This document shows, in pieces, positions 17,689 to 25,873 of a stretch of DNA of 64,000 nt (position 1 is its first letter; every line of letters begins with the position of its first letter). The stretch lies in contig NZ_MZGV01000001.1 in NCBI RefSeq assembly GCF_002029235.1, positions 186,001 to 250,000 of the forward strand, in the 5' to 3' direction. The stretch comes from Clostridium oryzae. GTDB lineage: Bacteria; Bacillota; Clostridia; Clostridiales; Clostridiaceae. Both the position numbers and the translations under genes were made by a program. The notes under the pieces were generated by a model, which saw nothing but the letters and a program-made list of their open reading frames with translations, did not search any database and was not told the origin of the DNA.

Positions 17689-17755
17689 TTAATAAATAAA
17701 GTTTATCACAAAGTTAGCGAAGCAACAATTAAAATTCGCAAACGTAAAATAAATG

Positions 17756-17783
17756 TTGAGGCAATCAAAATACATGTTATAAT
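17756..17783 (+). promoter_or_regulatory. Promoter for the metallopeptidase gene
   Basis: TTGAGG at 17756-17761, 16-base spacer, TATAAT at 17778-17783. It points to the TTG start at 17858. The divergent spacer of 200 bases also serves the nuclease operon. Confidence 0.6.
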
Positions 17784-17857
17784 TTACCTATGAACTAATG
17801 TTTGAATAGTAAAAATCCTTAAAGATATTAATTTCATATGGGTGAGGAGGGAGTGGC

Positions 17858-19726
17858 TTGGCGGGTAATCGTTCTTTTAAAGATTACGTGGCTGATAGAT
17901 TCTATAATGAGATATTTTCTGCCATACAAACCTATGCAACGGATAGTTGTGAAGATTTAGACTTACGGTTATACAGGGTTCGAAACATTGGCGGCATAGA
18001 ATTGTCAGATGTAGAAGTTAAGTTTGTGTCAGTTAATGACTTACCGGACATGAAAATAGAATTTGATGTTGCTGTTGAAGCTGAATTCGAAGTCCGTGAA
18101 TCAAATCATCGTTATGATGAATCAGAAAATTGCCGGCAATGGTTTATGCTAGAATGCTCAGGTGATTTGGGTTGCAATTTGGATGATTTTTCAATCTCTA
18201 GTATAACTGAGTATACTAGCAAAAATAGGCAGCCAAAACCTATGTCAGACTCCCTTGTCCCTATCATTCATAAGGAACAATTAGAATCTGTTGCCACAGA
18301 CTTCCTTAGAAGACATCACCCTGAAGCATTAAAAACCCCAATGGCAGTTGAGCCACAGGTGTTGGCAGAAAAAATGGGCCTTACAGTAGAAATGAGAGAG
18401 ATTACAAAGGATTTCTCTGTTTTTGGGCAGATATACTTTCACGACTGTGATGCAGAATTTTATGATGAAGACATCGATGAAATGGTACAAACCCGTGTGA
18501 ATGCCCGTACAATAATTGTGGACCCAAAAGCTTACTTTCTTCGTAACTTGGGATCAGTCAATAATACTATTGTGCATGAGTGTGTTCATTGGGATCAACA
18601 TAGAAAAGCATTTGAATTGGAGCGGCTATATAACAGCAGTGTCACACGAATCAAGTGTCAGGTAGTCGGGGGTATAAAAGACAATACCAGAGATGCAACT
18701 GACTGGATGGAATGGCAGGCGAATGCTCTCGCTCCAAAGATACAAATGCCACTTGCCATGTTTAAAACCCAAGCATTTAAATTTATTAAGCAATTCCGTT
18801 CAGAAATGGGAACATCTGAACTTATAGATGTAATGGAGCCAGTTATTGACGCCTTAGCAACGTTCTTCAGCGTATCTCGGACAGCAGCTAAAATTCGAAT
18901 GATTGATGCTGGATATGAGGAAGCAATCGGAACCTTTACTTACATAGATGGTCGCTACGTCAAGCCTCACAGATTTAAGAAGGGTGCGCTTGAAAGAAAT
19001 CAGACCTTTTCTATAAGCGCAGAGGATGCTGCCATCCAAAGCATTACCAATCCAGAAATGGCCGCTTTAGTTAGGGACGGAAGTTATATATATGTAGATT
19101 CCCACTTTGTCTTAAACCATCCAAAATATATAACACGGGATATATTTGGACAGACTGTACTTACCGACTATGCACGAACCCATATGGAAGAGTGTTGCTT
19201 GGTTTTCGAGTTATCAGTTAAATCTGGATGTAAGGAAAGATACTATACCGAATGTTTCCTCAACCGTGATAAAACATCGAATATTGATTTTGATATAAAA
19301 TTTTGTAATGGTTTTGAGTATGCGGCTCCAGAAAAGAAGGCCCAATTACTAGCCGAAACAATAGCGGAAGAAATGCGAATCTATAATGAATTGCCAAATA
19401 GTTATACCAGCTCTCTTAAAATAGTTCGTAAGTGGAGAAATGTAACTTATAACGAATTAGCAGAGGAAATAATGGTCAATGAGCGTACCATAAGAAGAAT
19501 AGTTAATGGTGAAGAACCAGGCTCTATTAATTCCATAGTTTTAATTTGCCTTGGACTTCATCTGCCACCTAAAATTAGTAACCATATAATTAGCAATTCT
19601 CCATTTTCGTTGAACTTCAATAACAATAGTCACATTTGGTATGATTTTGCATTGACTCACCTATATCCAAAATCGATGGATGAGATTAGAGCATTTTTAC
19701 AAGAACATGGCGCAGATCCATTATAA
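17858..19726 (+). CDS. Large ImmA/IrrE-like metallopeptidase with C-terminal HTH
   Basis: A 622-residue protein starting at TTG 17858 behind GAGGAGGGAG. Residues 1-125 are an unknown strand-rich domain. Residues about 140-330 form a gluzincin-like peptidase with His240-Glu-Cys-Val-His244 in VHECVHWDQHRKAFEL, plus the metal-ligand helix DATDWMEWQANALAPKI. The last 90 residues hold a helix-turn-helix (TYNELAEEIMVNERTIRRIVNGEE). ImmA-type proteases cleave phage or element repressors. Known ImmA is about 170 residues, so this is a long variant. It may act as an induction sensor or as an effector linked to the adjacent restriction-like operon. Two terminators follow it. Function as a peptidase is confident, target unknown. 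Confidence 0.8.
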   Translation: MAGNRSFKDYVADRFYNEIFSAIQTYATDSCEDLDLRLYRVRNIGGIELSDVEVKFVSVNDLPDMKIEFDVAVEAEFEVRESNHRYDESENCRQWFMLECSGDLGCNLDDFSISSITEYTSKNRQPKPMSDSLVPIIHKEQLESVATDFLRRHHPEALKTPMAVEPQVLAEKMGLTVEMREITKDFSVFGQIYFHDCDAEFYDEDIDEMVQTRVNARTIIVDPKAYFLRNLGSVNNTIVHECVHWDQHRKAFELERLYNSSVTRIKCQVVGGIKDNTRDATDWMEWQANALAPKIQMPLAMFKTQAFKFIKQFRSEMGTSELIDVMEPVIDALATFFSVSRTAAKIRMIDAGYEEAIGTFTYIDGRYVKPHRFKKGALERNQTFSISAEDAAIQSITNPEMAALVRDGSYIYVDSHFVLNHPKYITRDIFGQTVLTDYARTHMEECCLVFELSVKSGCKERYYTECFLNRDKTSNIDFDIKFCNGFEYAAPEKKAQLLAETIAEEMRIYNELPNSYTSSLKIVRKWRNVTYNELAEEIMVNERTIRRIVNGEEPGSINSIVLICLGLHLPPKISNHIISNSPFSLNFNNNSHIWYDFALTHLYPKSMDEIRAFLQEHGADPL

Positions 19727-19748
19727 AATTTAATATATTTTGAAAAAG

Positions 19749-19772
19749 CGGACACGTAATGTCCGTTTTTTA
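19749..19772 (+). terminator. Terminator of the metallopeptidase gene
   Basis: CGGAC-ACGTAAT-GTCCG followed by TTTTTT, 23 bases after the stop. Bases before the stem are A-rich, so it may also work on the other strand. Confidence 0.8.
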
Positions 19773-19787
19773 GTTGCAAAATATGTG

Positions 19788-19834
19788 AGCCATACATGAA
19801 TCCTTTTAAGGGTTTATGTATGGCTTTTTTTATT
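19788..19834. terminator. Second strong hairpin terminator
   Basis: AGCCATACATGAATCCTT pairs with AAGGGTTTATGTATGGCT with two internal mismatches, followed by TTTTTTT. With the preceding terminator it isolates the left-arm genes from the early operon. Confidence 0.75.
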
Positions 19835-19937
19835 GTTGTTTTTAGGCGTTTTTGTGGGGAAAAGCGTAATTTTGAGCCTGAAATTAACGGGCATGAGGTG
19901 TCCGCCAAGGCTGTCCAATTCTCTCTTACAATAATGA

Positions 19938-19991
19938 TAGACGAAGGAAAGGTCCTTCGTAGTTAGCAAGAATTAGACCATTCCTCGTCTA
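19938..19991 (+). ncRNA. Two mutually exclusive stems in the untranslated region before the sigma-like gene
   Basis: Bases 19941-19947 ACGAAGG can pair with 19954-19960 CCTTCGT (7 bp, 6-base loop). The same bases can instead join a longer stem, 19938-19954 with 19976-19991, of about 15 pairs with one bulge and one mismatch. The pairings exclude one another. No T-run follows, so it is not a plain terminator. It lies just before the larger folded region at 20025. Confidence 0.4.
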
Positions 19992-20024
19992 CAAAAAAAT
20001 ATCAAATGCCTGATTTGCAATAAG

Positions 20025-20184
20025 GGCAAAGGATACATATTGCTACGTTTCAGTCCGTTATGGATTGTTATACGTTGCAATAGAAGTACCTTACCTTGTT
20101 GCGCTCATTTTCAGGACAAAGGGTCTGTGTACTTCGAGGCACAGACCTATTTTTGTATCCTTTGCCGCCAATGCAGTCCGGCGG
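20025..20184 (+). ncRNA. Multibranch structured RNA leader of the sigma-like gene (unknown family)
   Basis: GGCAAAGGATACA at 20025-20037 is the exact reverse complement of TGTATCCTTTGCC at 20154-20166, a 13-bp closing helix over 116 bases. Inside, TATTGCTACG (20038-20047) pairs 9 of 10 with CGTTGCAATA (20073-20082), stacked directly on the closing helix. GGTCTGTG (20122-20129) pairs with CACAGACC (20140-20147). Downstream CCGCC (20165-20169) can pair with GGCGG (20180-20184), directly before the ribosome binding site AAAGGA, and competes with the closing helix for two bases. I do not recognise a riboswitch class. Confidence 0.6.
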
Positions 20185-20196
20185 AAAGGATGCAAA

Positions 20197-20766
20197 ATGA
20201 AAATTAGAATTATGTACGACAACAAACCTACCTATTTGGAGGTACCAGACGAGGACTTTACCTTAATGATTGATATGGACTATGAGGACAGGCTATCCTG
20301 TGCCGAAGATAAGGAAACGGTGAGTCGACGGTCGCCACAGGAAATTATGGACGAGCGTTTCAACAAGCCAGAGTACAATAACTGGCATAAACTTGATCGT
20401 CATTCAGCTACTACTACCCCGCCTAAGAAGCTTAATGGAAAAAGGGGCTACACAAAAGCCACTGACGATAATGAGGGTAAAAACATAAAGGAAAATACGA
20501 TTGAGTTATATCCTGATAACACCGATGAAGTGACTCGAGAGAAACAAGAAGAATATGAATACCTCTGTGAAATTATCCGCAAGACCCTCAAGGAAAAACA
20601 AGCAGAGTTACTGATTGCTATATTCCTAGATGGTGTTTCTGTAACAGAGTATGCAGAGCGTGAGGGTGTTAGTAAAAGCGCCATTTCACACCGTATAGAT
20701 ACAGCCAAGAAGAATTTCAAAAAAGTTTTTCCTGAATCCTCAACTTTCCCCTCTTGCCACGGCTAA
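20197..20766 (+). CDS. Phage sigma-70-like transcription factor
   Basis: About 189 residues. The C-terminal 70 residues are a sigma region-4 helix-turn-helix: IIRKTLKEKQAELLIAIFLD, then GVSVTEYAEREGVSKSAISHR with the recognition helix, then IDTAKKNFKKVF. The N-terminal half is a low-similarity linker with acidic residues. I chose ATG 20197, with GGAAAGGA ahead and no similarity in the upstream extension. It opens the early operon, is preceded by a structured RNA, and one copy of the bipartite CTCAAC-N16-GGCTATTAG motif overlaps its end. It may direct transcription of early and recombinase genes at these motifs, including its own downstream operon; this is inference. Confidence 0.8.
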   Translation: MKIRIMYDNKPTYLEVPDEDFTLMIDMDYEDRLSCAEDKETVSRRSPQEIMDERFNKPEYNNWHKLDRHSATTTPPKKLNGKRGYTKATDDNEGKNIKENTIELYPDNTDEVTREKQEEYEYLCEIIRKTLKEKQAELLIAIFLDGVSVTEYAEREGVSKSAISHRIDTAKKNFKKVFPESSTFPSCHG

Positions 20767-20777
20767 TAGATAGAGGG
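20739..20777 (+). promoter_or_regulatory. Bipartite repeat motif, copy 1
   Basis: AATCCTCAAC (20735-20744), exact 16-base gap, GGCTAATAGATAGAGGG (20761-20777). It overlaps the last codons of the sigma-like gene and precedes the 20813 gene. Block order and gap match copies at 25037 and 56748, and the spacing is that of a -35/-10 pair. Confidence 0.6.
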
Positions 20778-20812
20778 CAGTACATAAACGCTCTCGGAAA
20801 GAGGTGAAGAAA

Positions 20813-21031
20813 ATGAAACACAACTTGAAAATCAGTGTTTCAAAAACTCCACAGACTGGCGGGATTGTTTCCTGTCGTAATGTCACCATAAGGGAGCGTT
20901 TCCTTCGTTTCTTACTTGGTGATAAGCAGAAACTGACTATCCTTGTTCCGGGTGACACCGTACAAGAACTCGCCATTAGTGAGATTAAGGAGGGAGGATT
21001 AAACCATGAGCAAAATCAAACTACTTCTTGA
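20813..21031 (+). CDS. Small phage protein of unknown function
   Basis: 72 residues from ATG 20813, behind GAAAGAGGTG. It is basic in the N-terminal half (VTIRERFLRFLLGDKQKLT) and ends with LVPGDTVQELAISEIKEGG. I do not recognise the family, though short proteins of this kind lie between the sigma-like gene and DUF2800 in related phages. It overlaps the next gene by about 25 bases. It is probably translated with the replication operon. Confidence 0.6.
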   Translation: MKHNLKISVSKTPQTGGIVSCRNVTIRERFLRFLLGDKQKLTILVPGDTVQELAISEIKEGGLNHEQNQTTS

Positions 21032-21329
21032 TGTGGTTTCTGATATGCGCTCTTTGGCAGACAGCATACAAGCGGTTGCTGATGCAATGGCGGGCAATGA
21101 ATCTGTCGAAGCAAAAGAACCGACTACACCTGTAAAAGAACCTACGCCAAAGAAAAAGGAGATCACTCTGGAGAAAGTCAGGGCAAAACTCGCTGAAAAG
21201 AGTCAAGTCGGTCTTACTGCCCAAGTGAGGGAAATCATCCAAAAATACGGCGGCTCCAAATTAAGCGAAGTTGACCCGAAACATTATGCAGATATGTTGA
21301 AAGATGCGGAGGTACTAGGTAATGAGTGA
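21006..21329 (+). CDS. Phage early protein, helical with a linker, possible DNA-binding
   Basis: 107 residues. A leading helix (LLLDVVSDMRSLADSIQAVADAM) is joined by a Pro/Lys/Glu-rich linker (KEPTTPVKEPTPKKKEI) to a C-terminal helical domain (LEKVRAKLAEKSQVGLTAQV, then IIQKYGGSKLSEVDPKHYADML). The C-terminal half resembles the small helical domain of proteins often labelled DNA ligase or rrp5-like in phage genomes; that label is not a function. The gene overlaps DUF2800 by eight bases, indicating coupled translation. Confidence 0.65.
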   Translation: MSKIKLLLDVVSDMRSLADSIQAVADAMAGNESVEAKEPTTPVKEPTPKKKEITLEKVRAKLAEKSQVGLTAQVREIIQKYGGSKLSEVDPKHYADMLKDAEVLGNE

Positions 21330-22470
21330 TCACGCAGTACTTTCCGCATCGGGGTCCCATAGGTGGCTTAATTGCCTTCCTTCTGCAAGATTGGAACTGG
21401 AATTTGAAAATAGTGAATCCAATGCAGCCGCTGAAGGTACCGCCGCCCATGCTCTCTGTGAACATAAACTTAAAAAAGCACTTCACATGAGAAGTAAACG
21501 GCCAGTCTCGGTGTATAACTCTGATGAAATGGAAGAACACAGCGATGCCTATGTGGAATTTGTAATGGAGCAGCTGGAACTGGCAAGGCAAAGCTGTACG
21601 GACCCGTTAATACTTATTGAACAACGTCTTGATTTTTCTTGCTATGTACCCCAGGGGTTCGGAACTGGTGATTGCATCATTATTGGCGATAAAAAGCTTC
21701 ATATTATCGATTTTAAGTATGGCATGGGTGTGTTAGTAGATGCAGTGGAAAACCCGCAGATGAAATTGTATGCCCTTGGTGCTTTAGAAATCTACGATAG
21801 CTTGTACGATATCGAGGAGGTTTCCATGACCATCTTCCAACCCCGCAGGGAAAATGTCAGCACATGGACAATCCCGGTAAAGGAATTAAAAGACTGGGCA
21901 GAAAATGAACTGAAGCCAAAGGCGAAGAAGGCCTATGAAGGCGAAGGTGACTATCTTCCAGGTGAATGGTGTACTTTCTGTCGAGCGGCTGTCAAATGCC
22001 GTGCAAGAGCAGAAGAAAAGCTGAAATTAGCACAGATGGAATTTAAACTGCCACCCCTGCTTACGGACTCTGAAATTGAGGAAGTTCTTTCTAAATTGTC
22101 CGACCTTACAAAGTGGGCAAATGAAATCATCGCTTATGCCACGGATGCAGCCGTTAATCACGGCAAAGAGTGGCACGGTTTTAAGGTAGTTGAGGGTAGA
22201 TCCGTCCGCAAATATAAGGACGAAGAGGCTGTGGCTGAAGCAGCCAAGGCAAACGGCTATAAGGATATCTATCGTCAGAGTCTCATTACCCTTACGGAAA
22301 TGCAGAAGCTGATGGGCAAAAAGAAATTTGAGCAAATTCTCGGTGGTCTCATACATAAACCACTGGGCAAACCAACGCTGGTTCCACTTTCGGATAAGCG
22401 GCCAGCTATGAATATATCAAACGTAAAAAACGAATTTAACGAAATAACGGAGGAATTGGAATATGAATAA
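21322..22470 (+). CDS. DUF2800 protein, PD-(D/E)XK nuclease-like
   Basis: A 382-residue protein of the DUF2800 family common in phage and integrative-element replication modules. Features are the N-terminal LSASGSHRWLNCLPSARLE, the E-x-x-x-A-AEGTAAHALCEHKL helix, and the core YVPQGFGTGDCIIIGDKKLH with IIDFKYGMGVLV. This core has the D-x-(D/E)xK pattern of a Cas4/RecB-like nuclease, and a Cys cluster (WCTFCRAAVKCRARAEEK) may hold a 4Fe-4S centre. It probably processes DNA ends in recombination or replication and works with the DUF2815 protein next to it, whose gene overlaps it by eight bases. Confidence 0.88.
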   Translation: MSDHAVLSASGSHRWLNCLPSARLELEFENSESNAAAEGTAAHALCEHKLKKALHMRSKRPVSVYNSDEMEEHSDAYVEFVMEQLELARQSCTDPLILIEQRLDFSCYVPQGFGTGDCIIIGDKKLHIIDFKYGMGVLVDAVENPQMKLYALGALEIYDSLYDIEEVSMTIFQPRRENVSTWTIPVKELKDWAENELKPKAKKAYEGEGDYLPGEWCTFCRAAVKCRARAEEKLKLAQMEFKLPPLLTDSEIEEVLSKLSDLTKWANEIIAYATDAAVNHGKEWHGFKVVEGRSVRKYKDEEAVAEAAKANGYKDIYRQSLITLTEMQKLMGKKKFEQILGGLIHKPLGKPTLVPLSDKRPAMNISNVKNEFNEITEELEYE

Positions 22471-23011
22471 TCAAAACAGAACTAAGGTTGTTACAAGCGT
22501 CAACACACGTCTTAGCTACTTTCACGGCTGGGAGCCCGTATCTATCAATGGCGGAGCGGAAAAGTACAGCGTATCCGTATTGATTCCCAAAACAGATAAG
22601 GAAACCATCAATGCTATCAATGCAGCAGTAGATGCAGCCATTGAGGAGGGCATTGCAAAGTTTGGTGGTAAAAAGCCGAATAAGGCTGCTATCAAACTGC
22701 CACTTCGAGATGGTGACGTAGAACGTGATGATGAGGCTTACAAAGGGCATTACTTTGTAAATGCCAACAGCAAGACTCCACCTCAAATAGTAGATAAAGC
22801 AGTTAGACCTATCTTGGATCGCAACGAGGTTTACAGCGGTTGTTATGCAAGAGTATCCCTAAATTTCTATGCTTTTAACTCTAATGGCAATAAGGGGGTA
22901 GCATGTGGTCTTGGCAACATCCAGAAGATAAGAGATGGAGAGCCTTTAGGCGGAAGAACCAATGCCGCTGATGATTTCACAACTATTGAAGATGATGATT
23001 TTCTAGCATAA
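22463..23011 (+). CDS. DUF2815 protein, probable phage single-strand DNA-binding protein
   Basis: 182 residues, beginning with the conserved VVTSVNTRLSYFHGWEPVSI. Other family motifs are YSVSVLIPKTDKETINAI, KLPLRDGDVERDDEAYKGHY and YSGCYARVSLNFYAFNSNGN, followed by an acidic C-terminus (TTIEDDDFLA). The acidic tail is typical of single-strand binding proteins that recruit partner enzymes. The gene lies between DUF2800 and the DNA polymerase, so it most likely coats single-stranded DNA during phage replication. Biochemical evidence for the family is known to me only indirectly. Confidence 0.85.
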   Translation: MNNQNRTKVVTSVNTRLSYFHGWEPVSINGGAEKYSVSVLIPKTDKETINAINAAVDAAIEEGIAKFGGKKPNKAAIKLPLRDGDVERDDEAYKGHYFVNANSKTPPQIVDKAVRPILDRNEVYSGCYARVSLNFYAFNSNGNKGVACGLGNIQKIRDGEPLGGRTNAADDFTTIEDDDFLA

Positions 23012-23083
23012 AGAATAAATACAGACGAGGTGGTGGAGGTTGTTCTTCTGCCACCTCGTTTGCATTGGAAAGGGCGGTTATAC

Positions 23084-25018
23084 ATGAATTCTATTTCTAT
23101 TGATATTGAAACTTTTAGTAGTGCCAATCTTCAGAAATCTGGAGTTTACCGTTATGCCGAGAGTGATGATTTTGAAATTCTACTATTTGGCTATTCGGTG
23201 GATGGTGGCGAAGTACAGGTTGTTGATCTTGCCTGTGGGGAGGAAATTCCAGATGAAATTATAAACGCACTTATGGATGATTCTGTTACTAAGTGGGCTT
23301 TCAATGCAATGTTTGAGCGTGTGTGTCTATCAAAATGGCTAAATCTCAAAGGATATCTTGACCCTGCATCATGGAAATGCTCCATGATCTGGTCGGCATA
23401 TATGGGACTTCCGCTATCTCTGGAAGGGGTCGGTGCAGTTTTAGGTTTAGAAAAGCAAAAATTGACAGAGGGAAAAGACCTTATTAAATATTTCTGTACA
23501 CCTTGTTCCCCTACTAAGTCAAATGGCGGGCGAGTTCGTAATCTGCCGGAACATGACGTGGAAAAATGGGAGCGGTTTAAGGCATATAACCTTCGTGATG
23601 TGGAAGCCGAGATGTCAATACAGCAGAGATTATCCAAGTTTCCAGTACCAGAGAACATCTGGGAGGAGTATCGTCTTGACCAGAAAATCAATGATCGCGG
23701 CATTGCCATTGACATGACTTTCGTAAAACAGGCTGTCGAGATGGATGAACATTCCCGTGAAAAGCTAATGGCTTTAATGCAGGATATAACCAATTTAGAG
23801 AATCCAAACTCTGTGCAACAAATGAAAGATTGGCTTGCTGATAATGGGTTAGAAACAGATTCCCTTGGTAAAAAAGCTGTTGCTGAGATGTTAAAGACAG
23901 CACCTGAACCACTAGGAACTGTTTTGGAACTTCGTCAGCAACTTGCGAAATCATCGGTGAAAAAATACACGGCAATGGAGAATGCGGTTTGTAGTGACGG
24001 TCGTGCAAGAGGAATGTTTCAATTTTACGGAGCCAATAGAACTGGCAGATTCTCTGGTAGGCTGATTCAACTGCAAAATCTCCCCCAAAACCATATGTCT
24101 GATTTGGAACAGGCTCGTGCTTTAGTTCGAAGCGGAAACTTTGATGCTCTTAATTTACTCTATGATTCTATCCCAGAGGTACTATCAGAACTTATCCGTA
24201 CTGCTTTTATACCGAGAGAGGGTATGAAGTTTATTGTTGCGGATTTTTCAGCGATTGAGGCTCGCGTCATTGCCTGGCTTGCAGGCGAAAAATGGAGAAT
24301 AGAAGTTTTTCAAAATGGCGGTGACATTTACTGCGCCAGTGCCTCTCAGATGTTTAATGTACCTGTTGAAAAGCATGGTGTGAATGGGCATCTTCGTCAG
24401 AAAGGAAAAATTGCTGAACTTGCTCTCGGTTACGGAGGCTCTGTGGGAGCCTTAAAATCAATGGGTGCTTTGGAGATGGGAATTGAAGAAGAGGAACTAC
24501 AACCCCTTGTAACAGCTTGGAGACAGTCCAATCCCAATATCACAAAACTCTGGTGGAATGTTGACCGTGCAGTAAAAACTTGTGTTAAGCAAAAGAATCC
24601 CACAGAGACACACGGCATTAAATTTATATATCAAAGCGGGATGCTCTTTATTGTTCTTCCTTCTGGCAGACGGCTTGCCTATGTAAAACCTCGTATGGGA
24701 GAGAATATGTTTGGCGGTGAAGCGGTTACTTATGAAGGTGTCGGTGGAACGAAGAAATGGGAAAGAATCGAAAGCTACGGCCCAAAATTTGTAGAGAATA
24801 TTGTTCAGGCAATCAGTCGTGACATTTTGTGTCATGCCATGCAGACATTAAAGCATTGTTCCATTGTGGCTCATGTACACGATGAAATTATCATCGAGGC
24901 GGAAATGGGTATGTCACTTTCTGCTATCTGTGAACAGATGGCAAGGACACCAAGATGGGCAAATGGTCTGTTACTTGATGCTGATGGCTATGAGTGTCAG
25001 TTTTATCAAAAAGATTAA
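23084..25018 (+). CDS. Phage family A DNA polymerase
   Basis: A 644-residue polymerase. Residues 1-200 are a 3'-5' exonuclease domain (ISIDIETFSSANL as ExoI, then FNAMFERVCLSKWL). The polymerase core follows with motif A KFIVADFSAIEARVIAWLAG, motif B QKGKIAELALGYGGSVGAL and motif C VAHVHDEIIIEAE. I chose ATG 23084, behind GAAAGGGCGG, since the upstream extension is unrelated. It replicates the phage genome and works with the DUF2815 and VapE proteins encoded around it. The length and exonuclease fit the family normally seen in Firmicutes siphophages. Confidence 0.95.
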   Translation: MNSISIDIETFSSANLQKSGVYRYAESDDFEILLFGYSVDGGEVQVVDLACGEEIPDEIINALMDDSVTKWAFNAMFERVCLSKWLNLKGYLDPASWKCSMIWSAYMGLPLSLEGVGAVLGLEKQKLTEGKDLIKYFCTPCSPTKSNGGRVRNLPEHDVEKWERFKAYNLRDVEAEMSIQQRLSKFPVPENIWEEYRLDQKINDRGIAIDMTFVKQAVEMDEHSREKLMALMQDITNLENPNSVQQMKDWLADNGLETDSLGKKAVAEMLKTAPEPLGTVLELRQQLAKSSVKKYTAMENAVCSDGRARGMFQFYGANRTGRFSGRLIQLQNLPQNHMSDLEQARALVRSGNFDALNLLYDSIPEVLSELIRTAFIPREGMKFIVADFSAIEARVIAWLAGEKWRIEVFQNGGDIYCASASQMFNVPVEKHGVNGHLRQKGKIAELALGYGGSVGALKSMGALEMGIEEEELQPLVTAWRQSNPNITKLWWNVDRAVKTCVKQKNPTETHGIKFIYQSGMLFIVLPSGRRLAYVKPRMGENMFGGEAVTYEGVGGTKKWERIESYGPKFVENIVQAISRDILCHAMQTLKHCSIVAHVHDEIIIEAEMGMSLSAICEQMARTPRWANGLLLDADGYECQFYQKD

Positions 25019-25036
25019 ATAAATTTTTTCAAAATC

Positions 25037-25076
25037 CTCAACAATCATTACCTCCTGTGGCTATTAGGTAGAGGGG
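25037..25076 (+). promoter_or_regulatory. Bipartite repeat motif, copy 2
   Basis: AAATCCTCAAC ending at 25042, 16-base gap, GGCTATTAGGTAGAGGGG (25059-25076). It lies between the polymerase stop and the antirepressor ATG at 25112, where a new promoter would be expected. Confidence 0.6.
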
Positions 25077-25111
25077 TTTCCTCTCTGACTATATTACAGG
25101 AGGTAATTCGT

Positions 25112-25873
25112 ATGGACGAATTAATTAGAATTAACTATGAAAATCAACGACCAACCGTACTCGGTCGTGATCTACATGAAGCCTTGGAAGTAAAGACCGC
25201 TTATAAAGACTGGTTTCCAAGAATGTGTGAGTACGGATTTGAGGAAGGGTCAGACTTTAGCTCATTTTTGAGCGAAAGTACTGGAGGCAGACCAAGCATA
25301 GACCATCAGTTAACAATTGACATGGCAAAAGAGCTATGCATGATACAGCGTACTCCAAAAGGGAAAGAGTGTCGCCAATACTTTCTTGAAATAGAAAGAA
25401 GATGGAATTCACCAGAGGCAATCATGGCAAGAGCACTTCAGATTGCCAATCAACAGCTAACTCAAGTAAGGAAACAAAATAAAGTGCTTGAAGGTACGGT
25501 TGCTGTTCAGAATCAGCAAATTGCAGAAATGAAACCGAAAGTGTCTTATTACGATGTGGTTTTAAGTTGCAAAGACCTCATTTCCACATCAGCAATCGCC
25601 AAAGATTACGGTAAGTCAGCTATTTGGATGAACCGCTATCTTAATAAAAAGGGCATCCAATTTAAACAAGGTGGCATTTGGCTTTTATATCAGAAGTATG
25701 CGGAAAAAGGTTACACCAGCACTAAGACTCATAGCTACCTTGGCAGTAACGGGCAACAGCATACAAAGGTCCATACATATTGGACACAAAAAGGCAGACT
25801 CTTCATTTACGAACTGATGAAGGCAGACGGTATTTTGCCTCAGATAGAAATGGAGGTGTGTAATGGGAATTAA
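25112..25873 (+). CDS. Phage antirepressor (AntA/AntB plus KilAC)
   Basis: A 253-residue protein. Residues 1-100 are an AntA/AntB domain (RDLHEALEVKTAYKDWFPRM, then LTIDMAKELCMIQRTPKGKE with the conserved RQYF). Residues about 115-150 form a coiled coil. The C-terminal part is a KilAC domain (DLISTSAIAKDYGKSAIWMN, then LNKKGIQFKQGGIWLLY and HTYWTQKGRLFIYE). Antirepressors bind or titrate the phage repressor and open the lytic programme. The gene begins a short operon behind repeat copy 2 and overlaps the next gene by 11 bases. Confidence 0.93.
   Translation: MDELIRINYENQRPTVLGRDLHEALEVKTAYKDWFPRMCEYGFEEGSDFSSFLSESTGGRPSIDHQLTIDMAKELCMIQRTPKGKECRQYFLEIERRWNSPEAIMARALQIANQQLTQVRKQNKVLEGTVAVQNQQIAEMKPKVSYYDVVLSCKDLISTSAIAKDYGKSAIWMNRYLNKKGIQFKQGGIWLLYQKYAEKGYTSTKTHSYLGSNGQQHTKVHTYWTQKGRLFIYELMKADGILPQIEMEVCNGN

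Noticed and set aside
20025..20184. The structured leader as a c-di-GMP, SAM or T-box riboswitch
   Set aside because: None of their conserved cores could be recognised by eye, so no class is assigned.
23191..23793. A 200-codon minus-strand open frame inside the DNA polymerase gene
   Set aside because: It lies opposite a clear polymerase with all motifs; composition (Ser, Arg, Cys) is that of a shadow frame.
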